Below are positions 35,870 through 45,826 of a stretch of 64,000 nt of DNA, one piece after another. The notes beneath the pieces were generated by a model that was not told where the DNA came from, made no database searches, and was given only the letters and a program-made list of their open reading frames with translations. The position numbers and the translations under genes are program-made. Source of the stretch: Jonesiaceae bacterium BS-20 (GTDB taxonomy: Bacteria; Actinomycetota; Actinomycetes; Actinomycetales; Cellulomonadaceae); NCBI GenBank assembly GCA_039995105.1, contig CP146203.1, positions 62,001 through 126,000 on the forward strand, in the 5' to 3' direction. The stretch's first letter is position 1. Every line of letters begins with the position of its first letter.

Positions 35870-38800
35870 ATGAAAATTAGCAAGACACGCCTGGGGCTAC
35901 GTGGCACCCTGGCGTTGGCTACAACCGCCGCATTATTTGCGGCGCCGCTGGGAGCTGCTCATGCCGCCCCCGCTGATCTGCCAACGCCCGCGGCACATTA
36001 CAACTTTGATCAGGCCCCGGCTGATGGAACTACCATTTCCGATGCCGTAGGCAACTTCGACGCTACCCTCAAGCAGAGTGGGGCCAAGTTTGAAAACGGC
36101 TCGCTCTTCTTGCCAGGTGGCGGCGCAAATTCTAACGCTGCCTTTGTGGAGTTACCGGCTGATCTGTTCACCGGTCAGAAAACCGTGACGGTTTCCACCT
36201 GGTTGCAAAACCAAACCGGTAACGGTAATTATGCGGCAACCTATGTAGGTGCGGACCGTACTCAGGGATCCAGTTACCCGCAAAACGGCTACTGGCTGTT
36301 TAACCCGGCAAATCCTGAAGGCTGGGTGAAATCAGTTATCACCAGTGCAACCGTAGCGAGCCCAAACGGTAGCCCGTGGAGCACCGAGGCAGGCTCAGGC
36401 GCCAACGGAGCCCGTGCTACCACTGATTTTGCGCTGTATACAACCGTCATTGATAGCGCGAACAATACATTTTCGGTGTACTTCAACGGCACGGAAATCA
36501 AGAGCGGAGCTTCCAACACCAACCTCACCGACTTTGGTGAACTTGTTGCATTCATTGGTAAGTCCTCTTACCCGGATGCATATTTCAAGGGCAACGTGGA
36601 TGACTACGCTGTTTACCACAGCGCACTGTCAGCTACCCAAATCAAGGATGTGTACACCGCCCAGGCAGTTGAGCGTGCGGAACTGACGGTTGCACAAAGC
36701 ATCCCAGCCCAAGCAACCGCAGATTTTGCCCTACCAACATCGGCTACCGGTTTGACAGTTCAGTGGGCGGTGACTTCCGGCTCTGCAATTACGGTTGATG
36801 CTGGTACCGCAACGGTTAACCGCCCGGCTGCCGGCTCCAACGATGACACCGTGGTGTTGCAAGCGCAGTACCTTCTGGGTGGATCGGTAGTTTCTACCAC
36901 CGATCACACAGTGGTGGTCCCCGCTGAGCTGACCGATCAAAGCAAGGCCCAAGCTGATCTCGAAGCCATGGTCATTGAGAACACCGAGGACATGCGGATG
37001 AACTTCTCCGTGCCAACTATTGGTGAGCACGGTTCCACTTTTGGGTGGGAAATTGTGACGGGTCAGGACACCATCGCAATTGTTGATGGGGTTAATGACG
37101 CAACCAAGACGATTAATATTAAACGCCCTGCTGCTGGGTCTGCGGCTGTCACCGTTTCCCTCAAGGTAACGGTCACCAATGGTTCTGCGACTGTGAGTGA
37201 GACCTTCTTGGTTAAGATCCAGCCTATGCCAAGTGATCAGGGCGAATTGGAAGCGTACTTCTGGGCCTTCTTTACCGGTGAGGGTGACGGCGCCGAGCAC
37301 GTGAGCGTTGCAGCGTCCAAGGGGAACGATGCCTTAGCGTGGAACACCCTGAACAACGGCGTGCCAATCATTGAGTCAACCGAGGGCACCGAGGGCCTGC
37401 GTGACCCGTTCATTATCCGGTCCAAAGACGGTGACAAGTTCTATATGATCGCGACCGACCTGCGGATTGCTGGTCTGCCCGGTGGGTTTAAGACGGCGCA
37501 AATTTCCGGTTCCAAGTATCTGGAAATCTGGGAATCAACCGACCTCATCAACTGGAGCGATCAGCGCCACGTGAAGGTTTCTTCCGACTTTGCCGGTAAC
37601 ACGTGGGCACCGGAAGCGTTCTACGATGACGAGACTGAGCAGTATGTTGTCTACTGGGCATCAAACCTTTACGACACTGAAAACGCTGCGGACCGTACCG
37701 ATGTCACCTATAACCGGATGATGTACGCCACCACGCAGGACTTCATCTCTTTCTCCGAGCCACAGGTTTGGATCGATGTTGATCAAGGCAAGACCGCAGG
37801 CGTAATTGATGTTTCCGTAGCTAAGGAAGGGGACACCTACTACCGGTTCTATAAGAACGAAAAGAACATGACCCTGTTGGAAGAGAAGTCCAACGTTTTC
37901 TTGGATACCTATGCGGGTACGACCATGCCTGGGACTCACAATGACCCCAACAAGTGGAGCCTGATTACCAAGGAAATTGCTTCCGGACTTCCTAACGGCG
38001 CCGGAAATAACAAATTCCACCAAGGTGAGGGCCCAACCGTATTCAAATCCAACGATGGTGACATCAACGGCAACGAGTGGTACCTCATGATTGACCAGCC
38101 CGGATACCACGGTGGACCAAACCACTACGTGCCGTTTGCTACCAAGAAATCTTTAGCGGATACCGCAAAGGAAGACTGGCATTCAGAGGCTGCAAAGCTG
38201 AGCCAAAACCTGCCGCAGAACGCGGACGGTGGCAAGCCACGTCACGGAACGATCATTCCGGTGACTCGCTCCGAGTACCAGGCAATTCTTGAGGCTTACC
38301 AGCCAAATATCGCGGTCAAGTCCGTTGCGGCATTGAGCGTAGAAACCGTTGAAGGCACGGCTCCGGTTCTGCCTACCAACGTTGACCTGACCATGTTTGA
38401 CGGTGCGGACAAGTCTGCTGCCGTTATTTGGGACGAGGTTGATGCTGCCGACTTTGCTCAGCCAGGTCAGTTCACGGTGCGCGGTGTGGCCCAAGATGAT
38501 TCCCGCATGCCCGTCGAAGTTACCGTGACGGTGACCGAAGAAGTTCCTCCGGTCGTTGAGGTGGACAAGTCTGTTCTGACAGCTGCGGCGACGGCTGCTG
38601 GTGAACTTGATGCTGCGGATTACACGGCCGATTCCTGGGCTGATGTTGTTGCCGCGTTGGCTGATGCTGAAGATGTTCTAGCCGATGTCGATGCCACGCA
38701 GGACGAGGTTGATGGGGCTGTGGCTGCTCTGGCTGCCGCTGTTGAGAACCTGGTGAAGGTTCCAGGTCCTATCGATCCAACGGACCCAACCGATCCTCCT

Positions 38801-39010
38801 GCACCCGGTGACGGCGATAAGCCCGGCGCTGGTGACAAGAACGATTCGGATCAGGACGACACCGATAAGGATGCCACTGACAAACCAGCGGATCCTTCAG
38901 ATGACGACCTAGCCTCAACCGGCGCCAATGTCATGGGTGTGCTGCTAGCACTCCTAGTCATGGGCCTTGGTGGATTTGGGCTCCTAGCCGCAGCACGTAA
39001 GCGCGCATAG
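35870..39010 (+). CDS. Secreted wall-anchored GH43 enzyme 3 (LamG, Ig-like, GH43, FIVAR, LASTG anchor)
   Basis: This 1046-residue paralogue of enzyme 2 has a signal peptide (LALATTAALFAAPLGAAHA), a LamG domain (about 45-265), Ig-like domains (about 270-450), and a GH43 propeller with base GLRDPFI (about 511), WAPEAFY and acid GEGPTVF (about 719). A bacterial Ig-like module, a FIVAR module (about 899-963), an Asp/Lys-rich linker and an LASTG signal with membrane helix (VLLALLVMGLGGFGLLAAA) follow. The last 130 residues are almost the same as in enzyme 2, while the catalytic domains differ strongly, so substrates probably differ. ATG 35870 follows GGAG. Terminators lie before and after. Confidence 0.88.
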   Translation: MKISKTRLGLRGTLALATTAALFAAPLGAAHAAPADLPTPAAHYNFDQAPADGTTISDAVGNFDATLKQSGAKFENGSLFLPGGGANSNAAFVELPADLFTGQKTVTVSTWLQNQTGNGNYAATYVGADRTQGSSYPQNGYWLFNPANPEGWVKSVITSATVASPNGSPWSTEAGSGANGARATTDFALYTTVIDSANNTFSVYFNGTEIKSGASNTNLTDFGELVAFIGKSSYPDAYFKGNVDDYAVYHSALSATQIKDVYTAQAVERAELTVAQSIPAQATADFALPTSATGLTVQWAVTSGSAITVDAGTATVNRPAAGSNDDTVVLQAQYLLGGSVVSTTDHTVVVPAELTDQSKAQADLEAMVIENTEDMRMNFSVPTIGEHGSTFGWEIVTGQDTIAIVDGVNDATKTINIKRPAAGSAAVTVSLKVTVTNGSATVSETFLVKIQPMPSDQGELEAYFWAFFTGEGDGAEHVSVAASKGNDALAWNTLNNGVPIIESTEGTEGLRDPFIIRSKDGDKFYMIATDLRIAGLPGGFKTAQISGSKYLEIWESTDLINWSDQRHVKVSSDFAGNTWAPEAFYDDETEQYVVYWASNLYDTENAADRTDVTYNRMMYATTQDFISFSEPQVWIDVDQGKTAGVIDVSVAKEGDTYYRFYKNEKNMTLLEEKSNVFLDTYAGTTMPGTHNDPNKWSLITKEIASGLPNGAGNNKFHQGEGPTVFKSNDGDINGNEWYLMIDQPGYHGGPNHYVPFATKKSLADTAKEDWHSEAAKLSQNLPQNADGGKPRHGTIIPVTRSEYQAILEAYQPNIAVKSVAALSVETVEGTAPVLPTNVDLTMFDGADKSAAVIWDEVDAADFAQPGQFTVRGVAQDDSRMPVEVTVTVTEEVPPVVEVDKSVLTAAATAAGELDAADYTADSWADVVAALADAEDVLADVDATQDEVDGAVAALAAAVENLVKVPGPIDPTDPTDPPAPGDGDKPGAGDKNDSDQDDTDKDATDKPADPSDDDLASTGANVMGVLLALLVMGLGGFGLLAAARKRA

Positions 39011-39025
39011 CCCTGGCATAAGAGA

Positions 39026-39061
39026 GTTTGGGGTCGCTGCAGCGATGTAGCGACCCCAAAC
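39026..39061 (+). terminator. Hairpin after GH43 gene 3
   Basis: A perfect 13-bp stem (GTTTGGGGTCGCT with its complement), 15 bases after the stop. It shares its outer GTTTGGGG arms with the hairpin at 35800. Confidence 0.85.
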
Positions 39062-39137
39062 AAACCGTTCAACCAGTTTTTTTAGAGCCACATTGTTCCG
39101 GGGGAAAGCCCCCTTTCGAAGAAGAAAAGAGAACACC

Positions 39138-42100
39138 TTGAAGAGCCAATTCTCGTCAATGAGACGCTGGCCAAAAGCCTGCGCCGCGTTGTCAGCGGTC
39201 GCTTTGACTTTGGGCCTCAGTGTGGTAATCGCACCGGCCGCAAATGCGGCCGCAGAAGCCCCAATCGCCGCATACGATTTCACGTCGGCACCCGCAGATA
39301 ACGCGACGGTACCCAACGCCGTGGCAGGAGAGTTTGGTCCCGCCGTAGTGCAAAACCCGGCCGCGAACCTGTGGCAGGACAAAGCTTTAACCTTTACCGG
39401 AGGGTCCAAGACTTCCACCGGGTCTTGGGTGCGCCTGCCGGATAACCTCCTGACGGACCAGAAATCTGCGACCGTCCAAATGGAGGTCAAAGCGGATCAG
39501 TCAATGATCAGCGGCTTCCACTTCCTGTGGAACATTGGAAACTCCGCGGCAGAGACCGAGTACTTCTTTGCCACCGTGAACTGCAGCAATAACCGCAACC
39601 CGCTGGTGGGAATCAAATCAGGTGGCAGCGAGAAGCTTGTCCAGGCAAAGAACTGTGGAGTGAAGGCAAACGAGTGGCTCTCGGTTACCTCGGTAATCGA
39701 CGGTGAAACCTCACCGGCAACCGCATCGTTCTACATCAACGGGGTCAAGGTCGCGTCGCAGAACGTTAGTTCAACGCCCGCAGATGTCCTGGACCAGACC
39801 CTGAACACCATTGGACGGGCCCCTTGGCCAGACCCACTATTCAAGGGTGCGGTCGCAAACTTCCGCGTGTTTGACTCCGCACTTGCGGACGAGGAAATCG
39901 CAGCAATCTCGGACGCTGACGCACTCCTGCACGAGGGCGCTATCAAAGCGAGCGCCCAAGCAGTCTTGGAATCACTCAACATCAACGACACCACGGTAAC
40001 AAGCCCGTACTTTGGGTTCCCAACCGCGGGTGGCACCGTGACTTGGCACTCATCCAACGAGAACGTTATTGAAACAAACGGAACCGTACACCAACCTTCC
40101 AAGGGAAGCGCCCCCGTCGTTGTTGAACTGACTGCCACCACGCAATTGCGCGGACAAACCGCAACCAAAACCATCACCGCCACGGTAAATCCCATGGACA
40201 AGGACGATGCTCAGATCATTGCTGACCTCGCCTCCGCATACGTGGTGCCAAGCGTGATCCAGGCCGGAACGAAAGTTCCAGCGGCAGTTGCGGGAAGCAT
40301 TGTGAAGGTAGTTGGCAGCGACGGTATTACCGTTGCTGCGGACGGAACTGTGACAATTTCCGGTGACGCCGCGGTGACAGGAACAATCACCACAACAGTT
40401 TCCAAATCTGATGTGGCTGGGCTTGAGCAGACCCGCGAGTTTGCCGTAACCGTTTTGCCCAAGAGCGAATCAACCCAGCTCCTGAGCTACCACCGCAACG
40501 CGACTTCTCACGAGACCGCGAACAACGGCGACGTGGCGTACTCCATGCACCTTGCCCTTGAGCAAAGAAACGAATGGAACCCGCTCAATGAGAACTACGG
40601 CATTTTCTTTGCCCGTAACATTGTGGCTCCGGTAGACGCAACCGATGTGGTTCTTGGCTCGCACCGCAGCCTGAAAGACCCGGCTCTGTTCCACATGAAA
40701 GACGGCACCTTTGGTGTCGTTTCGGTTCGCACCAACCAAAGCACGGCCAATGCCGATGCCTCTGGAAAAACCAGCATCCTCTTGGCGACCTCAAGCGACC
40801 TGCTTGCTTTTGATGAGGCAATTAACTCCAAGGGCATCATCAACGTTGGGGAGACCAACGGTGTAAATAAGCCCTACGCGGTGTATGACTCGGCTGAGGA
40901 CGTGTACCTAGTGAGCTGGGTTGATGACGGTGGCGTGCCAAAATACACCACCTTCAAGACCCTGGTTGATGCAACTTCCCCACACGGTGAGGTGCACGTA
41001 GGCAAGGTGGCTGTGAGCGGCGAAGTCGCTACCACGGGCATTGATGACTACGTTGCCGGGCGCTCAATCGCAATCTCAGCAGCCCAAATCGCTGCCCTCG
41101 AGGGTCGCTACGGCCGCATTGTCAATACCGGTGTGAAGACGCCTGAAGATGTCAGCGCCGCTCTCAACAGCGACATCGTCGACCTTGAGCTCCCAGGAAA
41201 AGCCGAGCTCACCTACAGTGACGGGTCCCTAGCGCACCTTCCTATTGAGAACTGGGATACCTCCGCGGTGGACCTGACTACGCCGGGAACCTACCCGGTA
41301 ACCGGAACCATCAAGCAGACTGAGTACCCGCTGCCATTTGCTGAGGACCGTGCCGACCCAACCGTGCACAAGTGGGAATGGACCCGCAATGGGATTACCG
41401 AGATCAAGTACCTCATGATCGCCACCAACGATATTCACGGAGATAACGTGTGGCAGCGTGACAACCCACATATGCCATTCCGTATGGCAGACAGCATTGC
41501 GGAACTTGCCGATACTCCGGGTGACCCCTCAGGTTTGATTACACAGGCAGGGTTTAACCCCAAGGAATCCATCCTGCTTAAGAAGGGTGACAAGAACGCA
41601 GACGGCCAAGTGATCACAGGAAGTCTGTGGGCACCGGAGATCCATGAAATCAACGGCACGCTTTCAATTCTGTTCATGCCAAGCTACAACAGCTATTGGA
41701 TGGATGGCGCGGCAGCAATCATGCAGCTGAAGAATGACGCCAATGGTGACCCAATGGACCCATCCAAAGCCGAAAGCTGGACGGTTCCACAAACCGTAAC
41801 CCGTCAAGATGGCAAGCCACTGAGCCTGCGCACCAACGGCACCCAAGGTATGTCCCTGGACATGAACTACTTTGAAGATGAGACAGGGCAGGCTTACTAC
41901 ACTTGGCAGCAACTGGGTGCGGTCTATATTGCCAAAATGGATCCAACCGACCCAGCCAAGGTCACCAGCGAGCCTAGGCTGATTATTTCTCCCGAGTACG
42001 CCTGGGACAACGCGATCGCAGAGGGGCCAAATGTGATCAACCGTGACGGCAAGCTATACATGATCTACTCCGGATCAGGCGTTGGCCCAACCTACACCAC

Positions 42101-42719
42101 CGGTCTTGCAATTGCCGATGCCTCGGGTGCCACCGATCTGACCACTCCCGCCGCTTGGGAAAAGTTGAACTACCCAATCCAAAAGTCGGGCATTTTCAAC
42201 GGTGAGTGGCAACTTGGCACCGGCCACGGCATGTGGTCTGAGGACGAGGACGGCAACATGATCTACGTCTTCCACGCCTACGCCAAGCACACCGAGGGTT
42301 ATTCCAACGTTGGTGGGCGTGACACCTTCATCCGTCGTGTGCACTGGGCAGCCGATGGCTTGCCGGTTTTTGACATGAACCTCGATGAAGAAGTTGCCCC
42401 CGGAACCGTTGTTTCACTGAACGTAGTGGTAGCCGGCGATGTGACTGAACCTGGCGACGGCGACGGTGATGGATCTGGTGATGGAAACGGATCAGATGGG
42501 GGCTCCAACCCGGGTGATGGAAACGGTCCAGGCGCAGATAACAACACGGATGACAACGGGACAAACCCGGACGGTGAAAAAACTCCAGATGGAGCTGACA
42601 CTGAAGGCAAACTGCCGGTAACGGGTGCAAATCCCTTGCCATTCATCTTGATTGGGGTTGTTCTGCTTGTAGCGGGCGCGGCCATGATCATTATTCGTAA
42701 GCTTGGCAAGAAAAACTAG
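39138..42719 (+). CDS. Secreted wall-anchored GH43-like enzyme 4 with split catalytic region (LPVTG anchor)
   Basis: The 1193-residue protein has a signal peptide (ALSAVALTLGLSVVIAPA), a LamG domain (about 40-255), Ig-like modules, a first propeller-like region with LKDPALF (about 513), an inserted Ig-like domain (about 675-730, LPIENWDTSAVDLTTPGTYP), then a second GH43 region with WAPEIHE (about 830) and acid AEGPNVI (about 961). A Gly/Asp/Asn linker leads to LPVTG and a membrane helix. There is no FIVAR module, and the anchor differs from enzymes 1-3. The start is uncertain: TTG 39138 or TTG 39093; the latter crosses a GGGGG/CCCCC hairpin. The LamG domain is closest to enzyme 1. Confidence 0.83.
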   Translation: MKSQFSSMRRWPKACAALSAVALTLGLSVVIAPAANAAAEAPIAAYDFTSAPADNATVPNAVAGEFGPAVVQNPAANLWQDKALTFTGGSKTSTGSWVRLPDNLLTDQKSATVQMEVKADQSMISGFHFLWNIGNSAAETEYFFATVNCSNNRNPLVGIKSGGSEKLVQAKNCGVKANEWLSVTSVIDGETSPATASFYINGVKVASQNVSSTPADVLDQTLNTIGRAPWPDPLFKGAVANFRVFDSALADEEIAAISDADALLHEGAIKASAQAVLESLNINDTTVTSPYFGFPTAGGTVTWHSSNENVIETNGTVHQPSKGSAPVVVELTATTQLRGQTATKTITATVNPMDKDDAQIIADLASAYVVPSVIQAGTKVPAAVAGSIVKVVGSDGITVAADGTVTISGDAAVTGTITTTVSKSDVAGLEQTREFAVTVLPKSESTQLLSYHRNATSHETANNGDVAYSMHLALEQRNEWNPLNENYGIFFARNIVAPVDATDVVLGSHRSLKDPALFHMKDGTFGVVSVRTNQSTANADASGKTSILLATSSDLLAFDEAINSKGIINVGETNGVNKPYAVYDSAEDVYLVSWVDDGGVPKYTTFKTLVDATSPHGEVHVGKVAVSGEVATTGIDDYVAGRSIAISAAQIAALEGRYGRIVNTGVKTPEDVSAALNSDIVDLELPGKAELTYSDGSLAHLPIENWDTSAVDLTTPGTYPVTGTIKQTEYPLPFAEDRADPTVHKWEWTRNGITEIKYLMIATNDIHGDNVWQRDNPHMPFRMADSIAELADTPGDPSGLITQAGFNPKESILLKKGDKNADGQVITGSLWAPEIHEINGTLSILFMPSYNSYWMDGAAAIMQLKNDANGDPMDPSKAESWTVPQTVTRQDGKPLSLRTNGTQGMSLDMNYFEDETGQAYYTWQQLGAVYIAKMDPTDPAKVTSEPRLIISPEYAWDNAIAEGPNVINRDGKLYMIYSGSGVGPTYTTGLAIADASGATDLTTPAAWEKLNYPIQKSGIFNGEWQLGTGHGMWSEDEDGNMIYVFHAYAKHTEGYSNVGGRDTFIRRVHWAADGLPVFDMNLDEEVAPGTVVSLNVVVAGDVTEPGDGDGDGSGDGNGSDGGSNPGDGNGPGADNNTDDNGTNPDGEKTPDGADTEGKLPVTGANPLPFILIGVVLLVAGAAMIIIRKLGKKN

Positions 42720-42744
42720 CCACTCCGAACGATTGATGTGCTGG

Positions 42745-42787
42745 ACTCTGGCTCCCACCCAACTTTTTGTTGAGTGGGAGCCAGAGT
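42745..42787. terminator. Convergent terminator between GH43 gene 4 and the RCC1 pseudogene
   Basis: A 14-bp stem (ACTCTGGCTCCCAC with its complement), extended by CAAC/GTTG, with a T5 loop. Confidence 0.9.
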
Positions 42788-42792
42788 TGTGT

Positions 42793-44405
42793 TCAGCCTG
42801 CGCAAGTTGAGGAAACTTGGCCTTGCGCATTTTCCGTACGCCCAAGAGAGCGATTCCGGCAGCCGCAACTCCAAGCGCGATGAACGGCGCAAACCCTAGA
42901 CTAAAGCCGGTCTCTGGTAGGTCTGAACCGTCAGATGAGCCGCCATCAGAATCGGCCTCATCCGTGGCGCCATTGGTGTCCGCATCGCCTTCACCGCCGT
43001 CAGCGTCTCCACCGTCGGTTTTGCTGGGAGTAACGGTCAAAGTGACACTGAACTGTGCTTCTTGTCCCAGCTCAACTGTTTGGTCCATCAGGTTAGTAAT
43101 GGTTGGGGCCTCATTTGGAGGCAAGTACGTGAATCCGTTGCTGTACAAGACTGGCGATTGGGCGGTGTTCACCAACTTCCATGCAACCGCGACATCGACC
43201 GGCCCGGGGCATGCTCGGGAGCAACTACACTGAGCGCGCCATCATCATTGACCGTTAGGTCGGTTCCGGGAACTCCACCAAAGGTGACCTCGGTTACGGT
43301 AATTTCCGGTTGCAGCGTTACGGGCGACGTGCGGAACTCGGAAGTACCATCACCTAGATTGCCGTACATGTAGTGTCACCCCAGGAGTTCACTGTGCCCG
43401 AGGCATCGGTGCCCACGGTATACCCCGCCCCGGCTGAAGCCTGGGTGTGAGTGACCCCCGGTGGTGTTAAGACCTTTTCCGGAAGCACGTACTCGGATCC
43501 GTCGGAGCGCCCTGGCACCCGTTTGGTGTAACCCCAATGGTAGGTATCTCCATCTTCGGCGATTGCCAAAGAATATTCATTTCCAGCCTCGACCTGAACA
43601 AACCTTACGCCCTCGGGAAGGATCACCTCGGTGGGTGCACCGGTGTCTTGGTCGTTTCCAGTTCCTAATACACACCCCAGTTTCGCCCCAGGTGTAGGTC
43701 TTTCCGTCATTGCCAATGGCCAACGAGTTGCCTGGGCCGGCCGAGAAGTCTGTGAAAGTGACGCCAGCTGGAGAAGGTAAGCGAATGGTCAGGCGGGACT
43801 CCCTAAAGCCGGAATTTTCGTCTACCGGGACCACACCCTCGCCCCAAGCATATATTTGGCCGTCGGAGTCAATAGCCAAAGAGAACCGGTAACCCGCCGC
43901 TATTTTAGTAAAGGTAATCCCCTCAGGCATCTGGACCTTAGCGGGGGTTAATTGGGGCTCGTCGGTCCCATTGCCAATCTGGCCATAGGAATTGACTCCC
44001 CAGCCATAGGCTATTCCATCGGGCGTCAACGCTAGCGAGTGTTCACCACCCGCAACAGACTGGCCAAAAGTAACGCCCTCGGGTGCTCTAGACTGGCGAG
44101 GGGTTGCATCCTTGGGGTCCCCGGTGAGGCCCCTCCATGGTCATGCCCCAAGAGTAACTGCGACCGTTTGGAGCCAAACCAACGACGTGCGGGCCTCCAG
44201 CGGATACGGTTTCGAAACTAAGCTCGGGGCTCGGAAGAGTTACCAGTGTGCCCCCGGCCGCCGGTCCTTGATCTGGTGAGGGAACCGCATGCGCGGATAG
44301 CCCGGACATGAAGACCACGTTTGTTGTCAATGCAGGGATAAACCCTATTCGCCTTGCACGTTGCTTTAGCAATGACCCCCTCAGATAAGTCCAGAATAAG
44401 TTCAT
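42793..44405 (-). pseudogene. RCC1-repeat surface protein with LPETG anchor, multiply frameshifted
   Basis: Read in order on the minus strand, five fragments make one protein: signal-like start (ATG 44405), RCC1 repeats (SYSWGMTMEG, AYGWGVNSYGQIGNG, TYTWGETG, TYHWGYTKRV, NSWGD...MYGNLGDG), Ig-like modules, an Asp/Gly-rich linker and LPETG with a membrane helix and KMRK tail. Breaks lie at about 44130 (extra base in a C4 run), 43675 (extra base in a C4 run), 43370 and 43203 (missing base in a G/C run). A further one-base shift after the anchor would give a stop at 42793, right before the terminator. RCC1 propellers mediate protein binding; this gene should be dead unless the sequence is wrong. 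Confidence 0.78.
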
Positions 44406-44578
44406 CTGTCGTTAATACCGGTGCGCTACGTACCGGAAGTGCGCCGAGAAAATAGCCAACCTCGGTTTCAAGATCGCGGGAATCTTTGAAACCAAGAGCT
44501 TGGCTATTCAAAACACAATGGATTCAGTCAAACACAGGTTTTGCGCTCTCGCCTGTTGAACGAGAAAGTAACGAGTTC

Positions 44579-45454
44579 CTAACCGTTAAGCCTGGCGTAG
44601 TTGCTGGCAAGGAACGCGTACTCGATTGCATCCTCGGTATCGTGCATTCCCAGTCCCCAATAGGGTGGGTGAATCTCCTGGAGTGGACGTGCGAAAATAT
44701 CTAAGACCGCGTCATGAAGGTCGGCCCAGTTAGCTATGCGGACCGCACGGTTGAGCATGCCGTTTTCTGGGAAACGCTCAATCAGGTCATACGTGGCGCG
44801 TCTTAGGAGATCGAGATCAACCGCGGAATCCGACACATCGTTGTAGCTGATGTTGCCGTGTTCGCTGTATACAAATGCGTAGGCACCAAGTCCCAGCGTC
44901 TCGTGGGTCAGGGTAATGGCGTGGCGGGCAAAGGCGTCAAGTTCCTCGTAGAGCGCCATTCCCCAAATGTAATTACCTTCGACTTCATCGGCGTGCTCTG
45001 CAAGGATCTCGAGTACCTGATTCAGGTGGTCCTACATCCCAACGGATTGATCTTCGCCTACTTCATGTGCCCAACCGGTTCCACGCAACTCATATGCGTA
45101 GTCAACCAGCTGCGATGCGTACATTCCGGCCGTGGCGGGGCAAGGAAACTGCTGGTAGTAGGTTTCAAATGTCTTCAGGTGAGCGGCCCGGTCTGCACCC
45201 GGTTGGGCATCGAGGCAGCTAAGCAGCTGACCGTACACCCGTCCGCCATTCTCGGTCCAAGCCTTACTTTCCCGCGCGGCCTCAAATGCCGGGGCGAACC
45301 ACTCGAGGTTGCCCGCTGCGGTCATCGTCCTAGCGTTGCCAAAAAGTTGGGCGTTCGATCCGTCTACCTGCTGTTGGGTCGCAACGTACAGGCCCATCTC
45401 TTTGACGATCTTGCGGGTTTTAATTTCATCAAAGAAGTTTCTAATAAAAGACAT
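44579..45454 (-). pseudogene. Cytoplasmic protein (DUF4034-like?) with an in-frame amber stop
   Basis: A single reading frame of 291 codons from ATG 45454 is interrupted by TAG at 45032-45034. The part before it ends EVGEDQSVGM, and the same frame continues DHLNQVLEILAEHADEVEGN to the stop at 44579. The helical content, with 'AFEAARESKAW' and 'HPPYWGLGMHDTEDAIEYA', recalls DUF4034-type helical-repeat proteins; I hold this loosely. There is no signal peptide. A point change alone would explain the loss, which is different from the indels in the neighbouring RCC1 gene. No clear ribosome site is visible. Confidence 0.65.
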
Positions 45455-45730
45455 ATTGATCCATGCGTTCGATTAATCCAACGTGGGAGCCATCCGCGGG
45501 GGGCATCAAAGGGGTCTGGTAGGCGCAGGCGCCCGGCCGAGTAGCAAAACATTATCACTACAATGTGAACTGAAATGAAGCAACTAGCCAATGACTCGCA
45601 CCAATAGTCCATGCTCAGGACGGTTGGTGCATGCTCAGAACAGTCGAAGATTGCGGGAATACTTATCTATTACGACTGATGGGCGCCGTCGAACCGAAGC
45701 CTAATGCGATTGGCAAACGGTGAGAGAAAA

Positions 45731-45773
45731 AGTATCCCCTTGGTTAAACCAGAAGGTTAACCAAGGGGATACT
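45731..45773 (-). terminator. Terminator of the sugar transporter operon
   Basis: A perfect 17-bp stem (AGTATCCCCTTGGTTAA with its complement, 9-base loop) with A-rich upstream bases, which form a T-run on the minus strand, lies 54 bases past the last permease gene. Confidence 0.92.
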
Positions 45774-45826
45774 CATCGATTCAACTGCTAGAACCTGCCC
45801 ACCCAAGGAGGTGAGGCATTGTAAAG

